This document shows, piece after piece, positions 34,761-46,600 of a stretch of 64,000 nt of DNA. The number at the start of each line of letters is the position of its first letter. Position 1 is the first letter of the stretch. The DNA comes from Caenorhabditis elegans (Eukaryota > Nematoda > Chromadorea > Rhabditida > Rhabditidae): positions 434,001 to 498,000 of the forward strand of contig NC_003279.8 of NCBI RefSeq assembly GCF_000002985.6. The letters are read 5' to 3'. The notes below the pieces were generated by a model that did not search any database, was not told where the DNA came from, and worked only from the letters and a program-made list of their open reading frames with translations. The position numbers and the translations under genes were made by a program.

Positions 34761-37479
34761 TGTGTGTTCAAGCATTTTGTAAAATTCTAGATTGTTTTAA
34801 AAACTTAATTTTTCCAGTACAAAAATCGATTTAAAAACAATAAATATGTCAAACTCGTGACGTTTGTCAATAGAGCGCGTTTGCATGTCAAACAAAACAT
34901 ATTCGGTGTAGATTTACGGGGACACTTTACAAAACAAAAAACCTTCACAAGGCTCCAAATAAGAGCTAGAAAATGGAACAAATTTCCGTTTTTTTTTTGT
35001 TGGTGAGTGTCTTGTGAGGAGGGGACCGCCCGTGTCTCTTCCAAAAACATTATTAAATTAGTGTGACGTCATCACATTGAAAAACAACAAATATAGTTCG
35101 AGTTTTGAAGAAAAATTTCGGAATTTTTCTGGTGAAAAAATTTCAAAAATTTCAATTTTTTTTTAAATCTTAAAAAATTTTTTTATATATTTTTAAATTC
35201 AATGTTTGATCTGAAAACCAAATTTTCACACAAAAAATCTGGTTTTTGACGTCTAAATTTGCTTTTTTTCACCCAATTACGAGGTTCTCCGTGGGAAGGT
35301 GTGTCTAGACACTTGAACTTTTGCTTTTTTATTTTTTTTCTAATTGAAAATGATTAAGCTAGATATATTTTCTCTCTTTTCTTAATCAGAATTGTTTTTG
35401 AAGATTTTAAATTTTTACACTCCCGTGCAGCAAATGCGCTCCGATGAGAAGTATGGAAAATTACAACTGGAGATTTTCAAAATGTTCAATTAAATTTTGC
35501 GTTTTTCTTTTAAAGGTTCAAGAGTCTAGAAAACTACGAAAAGGTGCTGTGACCTTATCGATGACGTCATCACAATTCTTGAAAAACTGGGAAAATGAGA
35601 CGATGTGGAAAGAGGGGATTATTTATGCTTAAATAAACTTTTTGCACTAATTAATTCATATAGTTGTAGTGCTTCTTTATATTTTAAGAGAAATTGCAAA
35701 TTTTGCACCCAAAAAAGTAGACGGCCGAGTTATGGGAAAACTCTTCCACGGACACAAGACGTGGAAAACTAAAAGTTTCCGTTGTTTTTTATACGCCCGC
35801 ATGGCACATCCCCGCCCCAACAAAATTTTCAGGTTTTCAGGGTGAAAACATTTTTTCAGCTGCTGGGCGGCTTCTCGTGCAGCTGGAAATGTATTTCCAG
35901 ACGGGTTGGAACCGGGATTTGTCATTCAATTGTTGCAATTACGCTCTACCGCTAAACCTCGTTTGGACTCCACGTGGACAACACGGTGCCTTATTGTAAA
36001 TTTCTCTTCCATCTCCATAATTTCAGAACAAACCGTCGCTTTTATTCTCCATAATATTATAATTTTATTTAAAAAAATCTGGAAACATTTATCGATTTTT
36101 GTGAAAATCTATGTGAGATTATTGACAGAAATACAAGAAAATCGATGCAAACATGCTCTATTGCTAAATAGTTCGTGTACTCTACGTCGACGACACGATT
36201 TCAAGAGTTTTTCGTTTTTTGAACAAATCATCTGTTATTATTGCAAAATTCGGTACATTACTCAAAAAAAAACAATAATTGATAAACATGTAGAAACATA
36301 CATGCAAACACGCTCCGATGCAAATTATTGATTCTCCAACTTTTATTGTTAAGTTATCTTGAAAAAAAAACTGATAAAACGAGAAGTCCTTGGTGGTATC
36401 GGTCGCCTAGAAACAGATGAAAGAATGGAAAAACAAGTATTACGGGCGGCTCCGTTTCGTATTATGGGGGGTGGGCCGCAGATGATCCTTTAGAATAAGA
36501 AAAATGTCTAGTATTTTGTGATACTTGTGAAATATAACCCTAAACTTAAAAAATAAATTAGGGCTCAAAAATGGTATTTTTCTAATGTAAGCCTACAAGC
36601 ACAAAGGTATTCAATTTTTTTTCAATAGCTAAAAAATTAATTTTTAAATTGTGATATCATAATACTTACACAAGTACCAATTTTGTTTTAAACGATAGAA
36701 TATTCCATAACTTTTGGGTAGGATTTTCTGCACTCGAAAAAAACGGGATTTTCAACAAAAATAGTGGACTTTTTAAAAACAACGAAAAAGTTTTGCTTGG
36801 GACCAAGTCTAGCAGATTACAAAAACTGATTCTTCCAGTCAAAGATTTTATATATCACTTAACAATTGTTTTGCCTACCTAGCAAATTCCGAAGTCAGAA
36901 AAGTTGAATTTCCCTCCAACAATTTTTTTTCATAGTCAGCCAATTTGCATTTCCCGCGAAAAAATTTACGGATTCACCACAATGGGTCTCCCACCAATAA
37001 AATTAATTATTCATTTATCTTCTTAAAAGGTCACACGAGATGCCAGCGACACAGGGCAAGTGCGACCACTATCCCGAAAAAGACACCGACAGAACCTAAC
37101 GAAGGCTTCCAAAAATAGCATAGAAATACAAGAGACACAGAATATCCCATGATGTTCTGTCACTTTCAACATCATTCTGCCTTTTTTGTTCCCTTGTGTA
37201 TGGTGACTATAATTTGATTGTTCTGAATAATCTGATGTCTACTTGTGTTGTGGACCACTATTGATTTTTGCTGCTTTGGTTAATTTGAGGTAATACTTTA
37301 ACAAATTTGTTTTAAATATCATAGTCATTTTACAAATTTCAACAGTTTTCCTATTAATCCGCTAAACCGCAACTAAAAATGAAAAATTAAAACTTTTCTC
37401 AAAACTGTATGGGAAAGTTCAGTGACGGTTATGATAATTACAACATCGTTAATGCAAATTTAACAGGTTTCGCAAAATT

Positions 37480-37935
37480 ATATTCAAAAAATTTTTTAAA
37501 TCGTTTATTACGGTAACAAGAAATGTTGAGAATGCGTATTACACAACATATTTGACGGGCAAAATATCTCAGAGCGAAAACTACAGTAACTCTTTGAATG
37601 AATTCTGTAGCGTTTGTATCGATTTACGGGCTCGATTTTCGAAATTAATTTATATTTGTAAAGTGAAAGCTATATTCAATTTTTCTTCGATTATTTGTTG
37701 TTTTGTTTTATTGTGTTTTTGTTTTATTTTAATATATTTGTCACTTTTCAAATAGAAATTAATATCGAAAATCGAGCCCGTAAATGGACACAAACGCTAC
37801 AGTAGTCATTCAAAGAGTTACTGTAGTTTTCGCTCTGAGATATTTTGCCCGTCAAATATGTTGTGCAATACGCATTCTCAACATTTCTTGTTACCGTGAT
37901 AAACGATTTAAAATTTTTTTTAAAACTATTTTTTT
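37480..37935. repeat. Long inverted repeat containing the GAATGCG palindrome
   Basis: The family palindrome (37,526-37,880) is extended on both sides by further complementary sequence: TTATTACGGTAACAAGAAAT on the left and ATTTCTTGTTACCGTGATAA on the right, then ATCGTTTA / TAAACGAT and A/T runs. The arms reach about 170-200 bp with few mismatches, and the loop near 37,660-37,750 is T-rich. Confidence 0.9.
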
Positions 37936-38661
37936 AAGTAGAACAAAATTCAGAAAACAACTCGATAAAAATGTCCTAGTCATCCGATTAAAATAATTTT
38001 TTGAAATAAATAATATGAAAATTAAATTTTAAATATTAAAAATGTTATTGTTGCTTTAAAAAACGTTATTGGACTTTTCAAGGCGGCAAAAAAATGAAAA
38101 TAAAAATCGATTATTTTTTGAATTGTTGACTTTTCGGTTTTTAAATGTTGTTGAAAAGAAACGAATTGTATATACGAATTTCAATTAAAAAGTTTAAAAT
38201 GTTTTTTAAAATGTTTTATTTTTTTCAGATAGATCAACTGAACTTCATAACTTTAAAAAGCCAGTCTGGGATGTATCTATACCACTCTATCAGACTACTC
38301 TTAGCACTAATCACAATGTACGACCCCGTGAGAGATTGTTGTCTGTACTGGATACTACACGAGTGGTAGAATATAAAGAAGTGTGGTGACAAGTTTGGGA
38401 TCTGAGTCCAGTAGAAAAAAATCATTCTACCGAAACTCGAAACTATGAGCGACTGGTCAAAACTATGCATTTGACGACGTCTACCTGTTTTAAGTTATTG
38501 GTGGTGAGTGTGCCTTTGAAGAAGTCGCTCGAGCCTCGACCTTCTCCGACTGGCTTGAACTGAAAGATCCTCGGGAATCATTTTTAGAATTTAGAGGTGG
38601 AGTACCGTCTGTGGATTTTTTTTTGCTCGAAACGATAGAATACAGCCCCAATATTCCGAAC

Positions 38662-39104
38662 AGGGGTGCGCGGCAATTGCCGTGTGGCAATAGAATTTTC
38701 GGCAATTTCGGCAATTGCGGCAACTTAGGCAATTGCCAAAATTGCCGAAAATTCACAAAACCGGCAATTGCCGAAATTGCCGATTGCCGGAAATCCGAAT
38801 TGGAAATATAAATTTGATTTTTTTTTGTAGTTTTAAGAGCTTGAACATGCATTTTACTAAACAATTTTCTCTTTTTAAGCTCAAAATGGTTTAATCCTTT
38901 GAAGATTGACCGTTTTCTTTTAGAAAATTACTGACAGAATATTAAAAAACAATGTGACATTTTTCAATTTTCGATATACATTTAGGTTTGAAAATTGCCG
39001 AAAATGCCCTGCAATCGGAATTTCGGCGATTTCGGCAATTGCCGAAATTGCCGATTGCCGGAAATTTTGAAAACCGGCAATTGCCGAAATTGCCGCGCAC
39101 CCCT
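38662..39104. mobile_element. CGGCAA foldback element with AGGGGTGCGCGG ends
   Basis: The 443-bp element begins AGGGGTGCGCGGCAATTGCC and ends TTGCCGCGCACCCCT, a perfect inverted pair of 15 bp. The interior alternates CGGCAATTGCCG units on both arms around an AT-rich centre. The flanks CCAATATTCCGAAC and GATACCGAATATAAC suggest the inverted repeat may extend further with mismatches. Confidence 0.85.
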
Positions 39105-40284
39105 GATACCGAATATAACTGTAAAAAATGTATTAATTTTTTTGTTGATTTTTTGAAAATTTTCATAAAAGTAAAGAAAGGGCCAAATTATGTTTGAACT
39201 ACTAGTAGTCTGTGACTTCATTTTTGGCATTTTTCCGTTTTTCAGCAATAATGATTGGTTTTCTTTGTTCTCTAATTTTAAACATATTTCTTCACAAATG
39301 TCTCAAAAATTAACAACTTCAGTTTAAAGTAATAAAACAAAAAAAAAAGAAAAATAAAGAAAAACCAGTCAGTTTTTTCAAAAATAATTCAAAAATAATT
39401 CGGTCCTTATTTTTTTTTTTTTGCAAAAAAAAACAAAACAAACTCCCCTATAAAAATTTTCCAAAAAAAAATTGGAAGGTTTTTTTTATTTCAGCCTATT
39501 TTTGGAAGTTGTCGAACTCGATCAAAACATTTTTTCATTGGTTTAAGTTTTATTATGCTTGAAATATTCAAATTCCAACATACCAGGCATTGAAAAATCA
39601 GTTTTCGTCGCTTTTTGACTCGAAATAAAAAAAACCAAAAATTTTTGAAAAGTTTTATTATGATAGAGTCATTCAATTATATTCCCAGTACTTTTAAATA
39701 ATCAAACAATTTTTTAGAATGGCTAGTTTCAAAATCGGCGGCTTTGTCGTTACATATGAAAACATGCACAACAATATGAAAAATAGGTATGTCTTCAAAA
39801 ATATTAAAAACAATATTTTTTTAATTTTACAGATGTTAGCAGTTCGACGAAGCAATGCAGGAACTACAGTTATACAATCAAATTCACGCTTTTTATATAT
39901 TAATTTTTAAAATCATAAAAATTACAATTTTCATCAACGTTGATCAGCTAGACGAATGCATTAAGAAAAGGGAAAACATAGGGCTTCCCAAAACGTCTGC
40001 CTCGCCCGCCTTGTGGCGACCTGCGCCTGCCTCGTGCAGGCCGCGTCTCCAGTCAGTGCAGTGCAGAAATTTTTATTTCAAAATTGTACAAAAACATGGA
40101 AAAATAGAGAAGGATAATTTTTTAGGCCTCGGAAATCAATTTTAAGTCCTCTAGCTACAAAATGAACCATTTTAGAGGAGTTTCAAAATTGTGAATTTTT
40201 ACAAAAATTACCCAATTTTGCCACTTTTTAATGGTTTTTGATGGGTTAAACCTAGATCTTCTGGATAATTCCGCATATATGAAT

Positions 40285-40719
40285 TACCGTATTTCCTATA
40301 TTAGTTTTGCATGCAAGACTAATTTTCAATTGGTCTGTAGGGGTGCAAGACTAATAGAGACTGCAAGACTATTAGAGGCTGCAAGACTAATTTTCGAATG
40401 CTATAAAACTCCGAAACGTGACCAATTTTTGATTGTAAACTCAACTTGATATCGTTTAAACAACAAAAAATACATCCTTTTCCAATATTTAATCAATTAT
40501 TTGAACGCTTTTAATCAAAAACTCGAGTTCAATTTGCCCAGAAATGGGCCAATTTATTAACGTTGCAGCATCTATGCAAGATATTGCTGGACTGGAAAAA
40601 AGTCGGGTGCAAGACTTTTAGAGACTGCAATACTAATAGAGGCTGCAAGACTAATTTTCGATTTGCCCGTAGGGGTGCAAGGCTAATAGGGATGCAAGAC
40701 TATTAGAGGAAATACGGTA
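40285..40719. mobile_element. TA-flanked inverted-repeat element (CCGTATTTCC ends)
   Basis: Inserted at GAAT-TA-CC of tandem unit 1. The left end is TACCGTATTTCCTATATTAG and the right end CTATTAGAGGAAATACGGTA. The interior is a degenerate repeat of GCAAGACTAATAGAGGCT. The empty site is visible in the neighbouring units (GAATTACC followed by GTTTTC), confirming a TA target duplication typical of Tc1/mariner elements. No transposase frame is present. Confidence 0.85.
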
Positions 40720-41361
40720 CCTGTTTTTGACAAAATTAGACAACTTTTTATTTTTGCTCAATTTTTTTTCAGCCATCTAATTACTGTCCTTTTTTTTTGG
40801 ACAATAAAAATAAATTTTCTAAAAGCGTTTGAAACCACTATATTTTGCAAAAGGACAATTTTTTAGGGATTGGAGATCAATTTTATGTCCTCTAGCTACA
40901 AAATAAACAATTTTAGAGGAGTGTCAAAATTGTGAATTTTTACAAAAATTGCCCAATTTCGCCACTTTTTATTTTGGTGGGTTATACCTAGATTTTTTAA
41001 ATTCAGCATATATGAATTACCCGTTTTCAACAAAATTAGACAACTTTTGATTTTTGCCCAATTTTTTTTTCAGCCATCTAATGACTGTTCTTTTTTTGGG
41101 CAAAAAAAATAAATTTTTCTGCAAACGTACAAAACCATTAGAAATTGAAAAAAGGCAATTTTTTAGGGTTCCGATATCAATTTTGAGTCCTCTAACTTCA
41201 AAAATGACTATTTTAGAAGAGTTTCAAAATTGTGATTTTTCTGCCATAAATTGCCCATTTTTGCCACTTTTAATGGTTTTTGGTGGGGTATACCTAGATT
41301 TTCTGAATTCTGCATATATGAATTACCGTTTTCGACAAATTTAGACAACTTTTTATTTAAA

Positions 41362-41628
41362 AAATTAAAAAGGATTAAAGGACGATCCGTTCTTCAAGTG
41401 CTATGCACTGCGGATCTGGGATTCAGGTACACTGCCTGGTGGTGATCCCTCTGGGCTGTAATTTAAGCCACGTCCTAGCCGAGGACTGTGGCCGATAATC
41501 CAGTCGTGGATTGCTCCACTTCCCAATAGAGGCAGGGTGAACCTAGGGGGTGAGGCCGGACTTTTATCTCGTGACCTCCAGACTGCTAGCGGCCACCACT
41601 ACCGACTGAGCTATCTGCCCCCCTTGGG
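41362..41628 (-). repeat. tRNA-derived, SINE-like element
   Basis: Read on the minus strand, the element starts GGGGGGCAGATAGCTCAGTC. TAGCTCAGTCGGT (41,613-41,601) is an exact match to a tRNA A box. GGTTCACCCTGC (about 41,545-41,534) resembles a B box (GGTTCRANNCC) at a plausible spacing. The body is GC-balanced, unlike the surrounding AT-rich array, and the 3' end is T/A-rich. It interrupts unit 3 of the 300-bp array. It does not fold as a good tRNA, so it is a tRNA-derived retroelement or tRNA relic. Confidence 0.6.
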
Positions 41629-41713
41629 GAAAAAAATAATTTTTTTTTTTTTTGGGCAAAAAAATAATTTTTTGGAAATTGTACAAACCAAATATTATAT
41701 ATTAAAAAATATT

Positions 41714-41797
41714 ATCCAAATATTCCAAATATTCCAAATATTCCAAATATTCCAAATTCCAAATATTCCAAATATTCCAAATTTATTCCAAATATTA
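41714..41797. repeat. CCAAATATT tandem repeat
   Basis: About nine copies of the 9-bp unit CCAAATATT, one of them shortened, in unit 3 of the 300-bp array. Confidence 0.9.
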
Positions 41798-42724
41798 TGA
41801 AAAAGGCCATTTTGTTAGGGCTGGGAAGTTTGAATTTTTACAAATATTGCCCAATTTTGCCGCTTTTTAATGGTTTTTGATGGGTTAAACCTAGATTTTC
41901 TGAATTCTGCATGTATAACTTACTTGTTTTCAACTAATTCAGACAACTTTTTATTGTTTTTTTTTCAAATTTTTTCAGCCAATTAATGACTGTCCTTTTT
42001 TGGGCAATTTTTTTTTTGAAACAAAAAAAAATTAAATTAAATTGCCCAATTTTGCCACTTTTTAATAGTTTTTGATGGGTCCCGGAAACCTAGGAAACCT
42101 AGTCCCGGAAAATCGAAAAATCGAAAAAAAATTTTTTGAAAATTTACCAATGAAAAAAAAAAGACTCAATTTTCTTCCAAAATAAAAAAGTGGGCAAAAT
42201 TTTAAATATTTTTCGAAAAAAAAACATAACTTTTCAAAAAATTTTTCGATTTTCCAACAAAAAAGTGAAATAAGAAGACATGCAGGTTACTGTAGCTGAT
42301 AAAGCTTCAAGCGTACCAGGACCCGAAAACCGCCGCCCGCGTAAATCGACATATTTAATGTACCATCAATTTGATCCTCCTCTTCCTCCTTCTTTCAATG
42401 ACACCACACAACTTCCTGTTATGAAGGTCTCAATTCCCCTTCATAACATTCTTTGTAATTAATGCACCCTAAACAAACTGTGCAAACACACTTAGACACC
42501 CCCCTCCTACACGGTCTTTGGAGTTCCCCCGCTCAACTCTAATGGACCTGGTAATCCCTTGCGCGGTGGGATTTTTCGGGTCTCGCCGCGATTTTTATCC
42601 GAATTCCGGAATACCGGAAATGGCGTGGAAATCGATATTGCAACAAAGAAAACTGTTTTATTTTCAAAAATCCGCTCACTTTTTTTAAAAGTGATCTTTC
42701 AATCATTTTTAAAGTTTTTTTTTT

Positions 42725-43020
42725 TGAAAGCACGCGTTTCTGGCTTCCCACATATTTTGGAATGTAAGAGATTGCCGAGTTAGGCCATTTGGACTCGGCC
42801 ACGGCCGGGGTCGATTCACGTAGCGGCTCGGTTTCTGTAGAAAACTAAATGTATTTGTCCGTATGGAGTACACAAGCTTTTCCAGGCGTTATCCGGCAGG
42901 CGATAGAAGCCGCGACGCAACACGCAACGCGCCGTAAGTCTACCCCGGCCGTGGCTGAGTTATGATGGCCTAACTCGGCAAACTCTTGCATTTGAAAATA
43001 TGAGCGAAGCCAGAAGCAGG
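42725..43020. repeat. Composite of the CACGG/TTCTGGC element family
   Basis: Pieces of the element are joined in mixed orientation: GCACGCGTTTCTGGCTTCCC, then GTATGGAGTACACAAGCTTT, GCGACGCAACACGCAACGCG and CCTAACTCGGCAAACTCTTG. It looks like two nested or rearranged copies. Confidence 0.6.
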
Positions 43021-43025
43021 TGAAC

Positions 43026-43261
43026 ATGGATTTCTGGCTTCCCTCATAAATTGAAAAGGGAGAGTTTACCGAACTAGGCCATTTTGGCTCGGCCATATCT
43101 GGGGCAGATTTACGGCGCGTTGCGTGTCGCGTCGCGGCTCGTTTTTAGTTGTAAAACTGAATGTATTTGTCCGTGTGGAGCACACGACTTCCCCACGCGT
43201 TGTCCGCTAGGCAATTGTTAATGGAGCGCGAAAAATTCAATGAGGAAGGCCAGAACCCCGT
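43026..43261. mobile_element. CACGG/TTCTGGC element, copy 1
   Basis: A unit of about 235 bp that is not palindromic inside. In order: GGATTTCTGGCTTCCCTCAT, GCCATTTTGGCTCGGCCATA, TTTACGGCGCGTTGCGTGTC, GTGTGGAGCACACGACTTCC, TTGTCCGCTAGGC and AATGAGGAAGGCCAGAACCC. The ends form a short inverted repeat (TTCTGGC / GCCAGAA). Other copies: 47,147, 49,060, 56,858 and 60,749. Confidence 0.75.
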
Positions 43262-43699
43262 GTGTGATTTTTGCAACTACAGCCCAAAATTTGAACGGGA
43301 TTAATACAAATTTAATTTGAAATTTGGATTTCGCAATTCAAAATTTGCGAAATTAAAATTTCGAAAACCCGAATCTCATCGAAATTAAATTCCAAAGTTT
43401 TCATTCAAATTTCAATGAGGTCTCTATTGAGCCGAATTCCCGCGCACGGGAGGTAGTGGACCCCTTTTGTATGTTTAGGGGTACAAAGACCCCCTACCAC
43501 CCCTTGTATATGCACAATAGAGAACACTCAAGACCCGCCCACCCTAGGCCCCTCATCCAAAACATATCCGAATATACCCTCTACTGTACTTTATTTACTT
43601 GCTCCGTTTACCCGGGTACCAGGGTACTCCCTAAACTAACTGAATTTCCAAGGTGGTGGCCTAGAAAAAGCTCTTCCACTGGTTTTTTTGTGGAAAGAA

Positions 43700-46600
43700 A
43701 TGATGAAGGTTCTTGTTGTTTTATTGCTTATGGTAGGTTTTTTTTGCCACGTGTCCGGAATTTTTAAAACTATTTTTCTATTTTTTAAAGGCCCAAAACT
43801 TTGTTTTTTTTAATGTTATCGTTTTTTCGTGAAAAAAATTATTTCAGAAAACGGGGGTTTTAGGTTTAGGCTAAAGCGTAGGCTTAGGTTTAGGCCTAGG
43901 CTTAGGCTTAGGCTAAGGCTTAGGCTTAGGCGTAGGCTTAGGCATAGGCGTAGGCTTTAGGTTTAGGCTAAAGCGTAGGCTTAGGTTTAGGCCTAGGCTT
44001 AGGCTTAGGCTAAGGCTTAGGCTTAGGCGTAGGCTTAGGCGTAGGCGTAGGCTTAGGCCTAGGTGTAGACTTCGGCTCAAACATAAGCTCAGGGGCAAAA
44101 AAAGGAGAAACTCCCACAAATTCCTAAAAATCCTGAAAATTTTTTTAAATCTTAAAATAGTCAATTTTCAGTGGAAATCACAGTGAGCATTTTGAAAATC
44201 CAATAATTTTCAGGTAAATTCGACATTTTCGTTCGGATTGGACAATGAAATAATCGGTGAACCAAAGTTACAATGCAATCCGGAAAGTATTACATTCTCC
44301 TTCAACACACGGAATCCGTTTATGTTAGTCTTGGGGTCTCGACACGAATTTTTCCCGCAAAATTAGTTTTCCACGCGTGAGTACACCGCAAGTAGAGCGC
44401 TTATCAATAAATTATAAATTATCAATAGAGCGCACTTGCCCCCGGTGAATTTCAAAATTTTCAGAGGAAACGTATATATTCGTGGCTTCTACCGAACACC
44501 CGGCTGTCGTCGGCAATTCCTCGCACCGAATCAGGCTGGCGGCTCATTTACGGTACGGCTCGGCGATTGCGGGATGCGGCGGTCCCGACAAATCAGTGGA
44601 CATTCGCCACGTGGCGTCAATCAGCACATCACTTTTGTTGCGAACTTTCATCCGAATCTCGCGACGAAAGAGGAACGATCATTCAATATTCGATGCTTTT
44701 ATGCGCACAGTGAATCTGTTGTCAAAGCTGATCTGGATGTCAGGTAGGGATGCAAATCGATAAATTCCCCGAAAATCGATACATTTTCCAAAAATCAATA
44801 AATACCCAAAAAATCAAACAATTCCCAGGAAACTGGAAGAAAATTCTCAGAAAATCAATAAATGTATTTGTTTTGCAGCTCAATGCCGGAGGAATCGTTC
44901 GAACAGGGTGTGACAATCGTGCCCCAATGCACATATTCCCTTCGTGAAGGGACATTTGAGGGCCCAAAAGTGTCGAATACACGTGTCGGAATGACAATTG
45001 TTCATCGATGGGACTGTGATACATCGGGGAACTATGGAATACTGCTACGTGGATGCACCATACTCGATTCACGTGGTGTTGAATCTTTTCCATTGCTTGA
45101 TGAGAATGGGTAAGAGTAGGGAAGTGTCGGCCGCTAGAAAAGAAAAATATATCACTAGAGCACGTTTTCTAAGCATTTTTCTCAATAGAGCGCGCTTGCT
45201 CAATTCCCTAAAATAAATTATGGTGCATCGAAACGTGTTTACGTACTGATAGAGCTGTAGTACTCGAGGAAGCTGAAAAAAATAATGAAGAAAGTGAAAA
45301 AAATCAAAAGTGTGAACACAGCAGCCTTGTCAGATAAATTTCAAAAATCTGTGCATTTGGTCGTAAGTTATGGCGCATCAAAAGTTTTTTGAAATTCTCA
45401 ATAGAGCACATTTCAAAAAAGAGCGATTTTCGCAAAGCCCCTTTCTTCGTTGTTTGATTTAAAAACAATGCAATTTCGTTTATTTCGCAAATTTTTGAAA
45501 AATGAGTTAAATTTGCAACAGAGCGCGATTGCACACACACACACACACACATCAAACGTCAGAGACCCCACTGATTTTGGAGATTAAATTACGGTAGATA
45601 GAGAATCACAAGGAAAACATCACGAACTTTGTTCCGTCAATTCCCGTGGTGCTTGTTATCATCAGAATGCAAAATTTGAAAGTCTGAAATTAAGCCGTTT
45701 CCGCTAAAACGTAGCGAATCTCATTCCACCGAGTCTATTTTCGTGAGGTCTCCAATTTTTCAAGTCTCTGCTCGTTATGGTGCATCGAAGGGTAATTCAA
45801 AATTTCAAATAATTTTTAGACACTTTTCGACCAGTTTCAAATTTTTTTTATGGTGCATCGAAAGAATTTTGCGTAATTTTCAATAGAGCGCGATTACTAC
45901 TCACCTCTAAATTTCTGCAAATTCTTTTTCCAGATGCTCAGTGTCCCGTGACTTCCCACAAGTGGTATATCTCCCATCACTGACGTCAGCCTACATGGCA
46001 ATCGAAGCCATCTCATTTCCTGACCAACCATCGATTTCTTTCTCGTGTCAAATTAAGTTGTGTGATAAGGGAAGTGATGAGTGTCGGGGTATGAGTCCCC
46101 CCGCGTGTACCCCATTGACACAGGTCCCCATCACGGGACAAGTACCAATGCCATTTGATAATACAATTGGAAATACGTTTGGTGAGTTATTTACGGCCGA
46201 GAAAACCTGCAAAAATAAAAGTTCAGCCACCGAACTTTTTGACATTTTTGCGCAACTGTATGCCGCACAAAACTTTACGTCAGAAGTGGGCGTGTCCGCC
46301 TGCAGGCCCCGATGTTTTAGATGTAAAAAATTAGATGTTTTAGATGTAAAAAATTGAAATTTGAATACAAAAAAAAATTCGGCCACCGATTTTTTTTGCT
46401 TTCACGTTTTGTCAATGCATTTCCAATTTTTTTCGTGAAACGTTTTTGTCAGAATTGGGCGTGTCTTGTAAAGTCCCGCCCAATTTATGGGCGTGGCTTG
46501 TTTCGACCAAAAATACTGTTTTTTTAACTCACAAAAACAGAGCTATAAACTTTTTGAAAAAAACATCCCTGTCCTCTCCTTTCTCCATTCTAAAATTTGA

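Larger units (their letters stand above)
40100..42090. repeat. Tandem array of a ~300-bp unit, about four copies
   Basis: Repeating landmarks are an AATTTTTTAGG start (40,108, 40,853, 41,153 and, diverged, 41,803), then GAGTTTCAAAATTGTG, TGCCACTTTTTAATGG, CCTAGATTTTCTGAATT and CATATATGAATTACC. The 40,853 to 41,153 step gives a 300-bp period. The first unit is lengthened by an insertion of about 435 bp and the third by a tRNA-like element and a CCAAATATT array. Confidence 0.8.
33136..43699. other. Repeat-dominated spacer of about 10.5 kb
   Basis: No gene could be supported between the GTPase gene and the ZP gene. Contents in order: a lattice of CTAGGCCACC motifs (33,320-34,760); AT-rich sequence with scattered GCGCTC motifs (34,800-37,400); a long inverted repeat (37,480-37,935); a balanced-composition island (38,226-38,580); a CGGCAA foldback (38,662-39,104); an AT-rich stretch; a 300-bp tandem array with two insertions (40,100-42,090); and copies of a CACGG/TTCTGGC element (42,725-43,261). 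Open frames here coincide with repeats or have no supporting features. Confidence 0.6.

Noticed and set aside
35677..35925. Minus-strand open frame of 82 codons with a plausible acceptor inside
   Set aside because: It includes phrases of the dispersed repeats (GGAAGAGTTTTCCCATAACT and CTCGGCC) and no neighbouring exon could be joined in frame.
41534..41625. A functional tRNA gene on the minus strand
   Set aside because: The A box is perfect, but the anticodon arm and T arm do not fold well; a tRNA-derived element fits better.
43456..43767. 103-codon open frame overlapping the ZP gene start
   Set aside because: No motif or signal peptide; the overlapping frame from 43,700 gives a signal peptide and a splice donor that joins the ZP exons.
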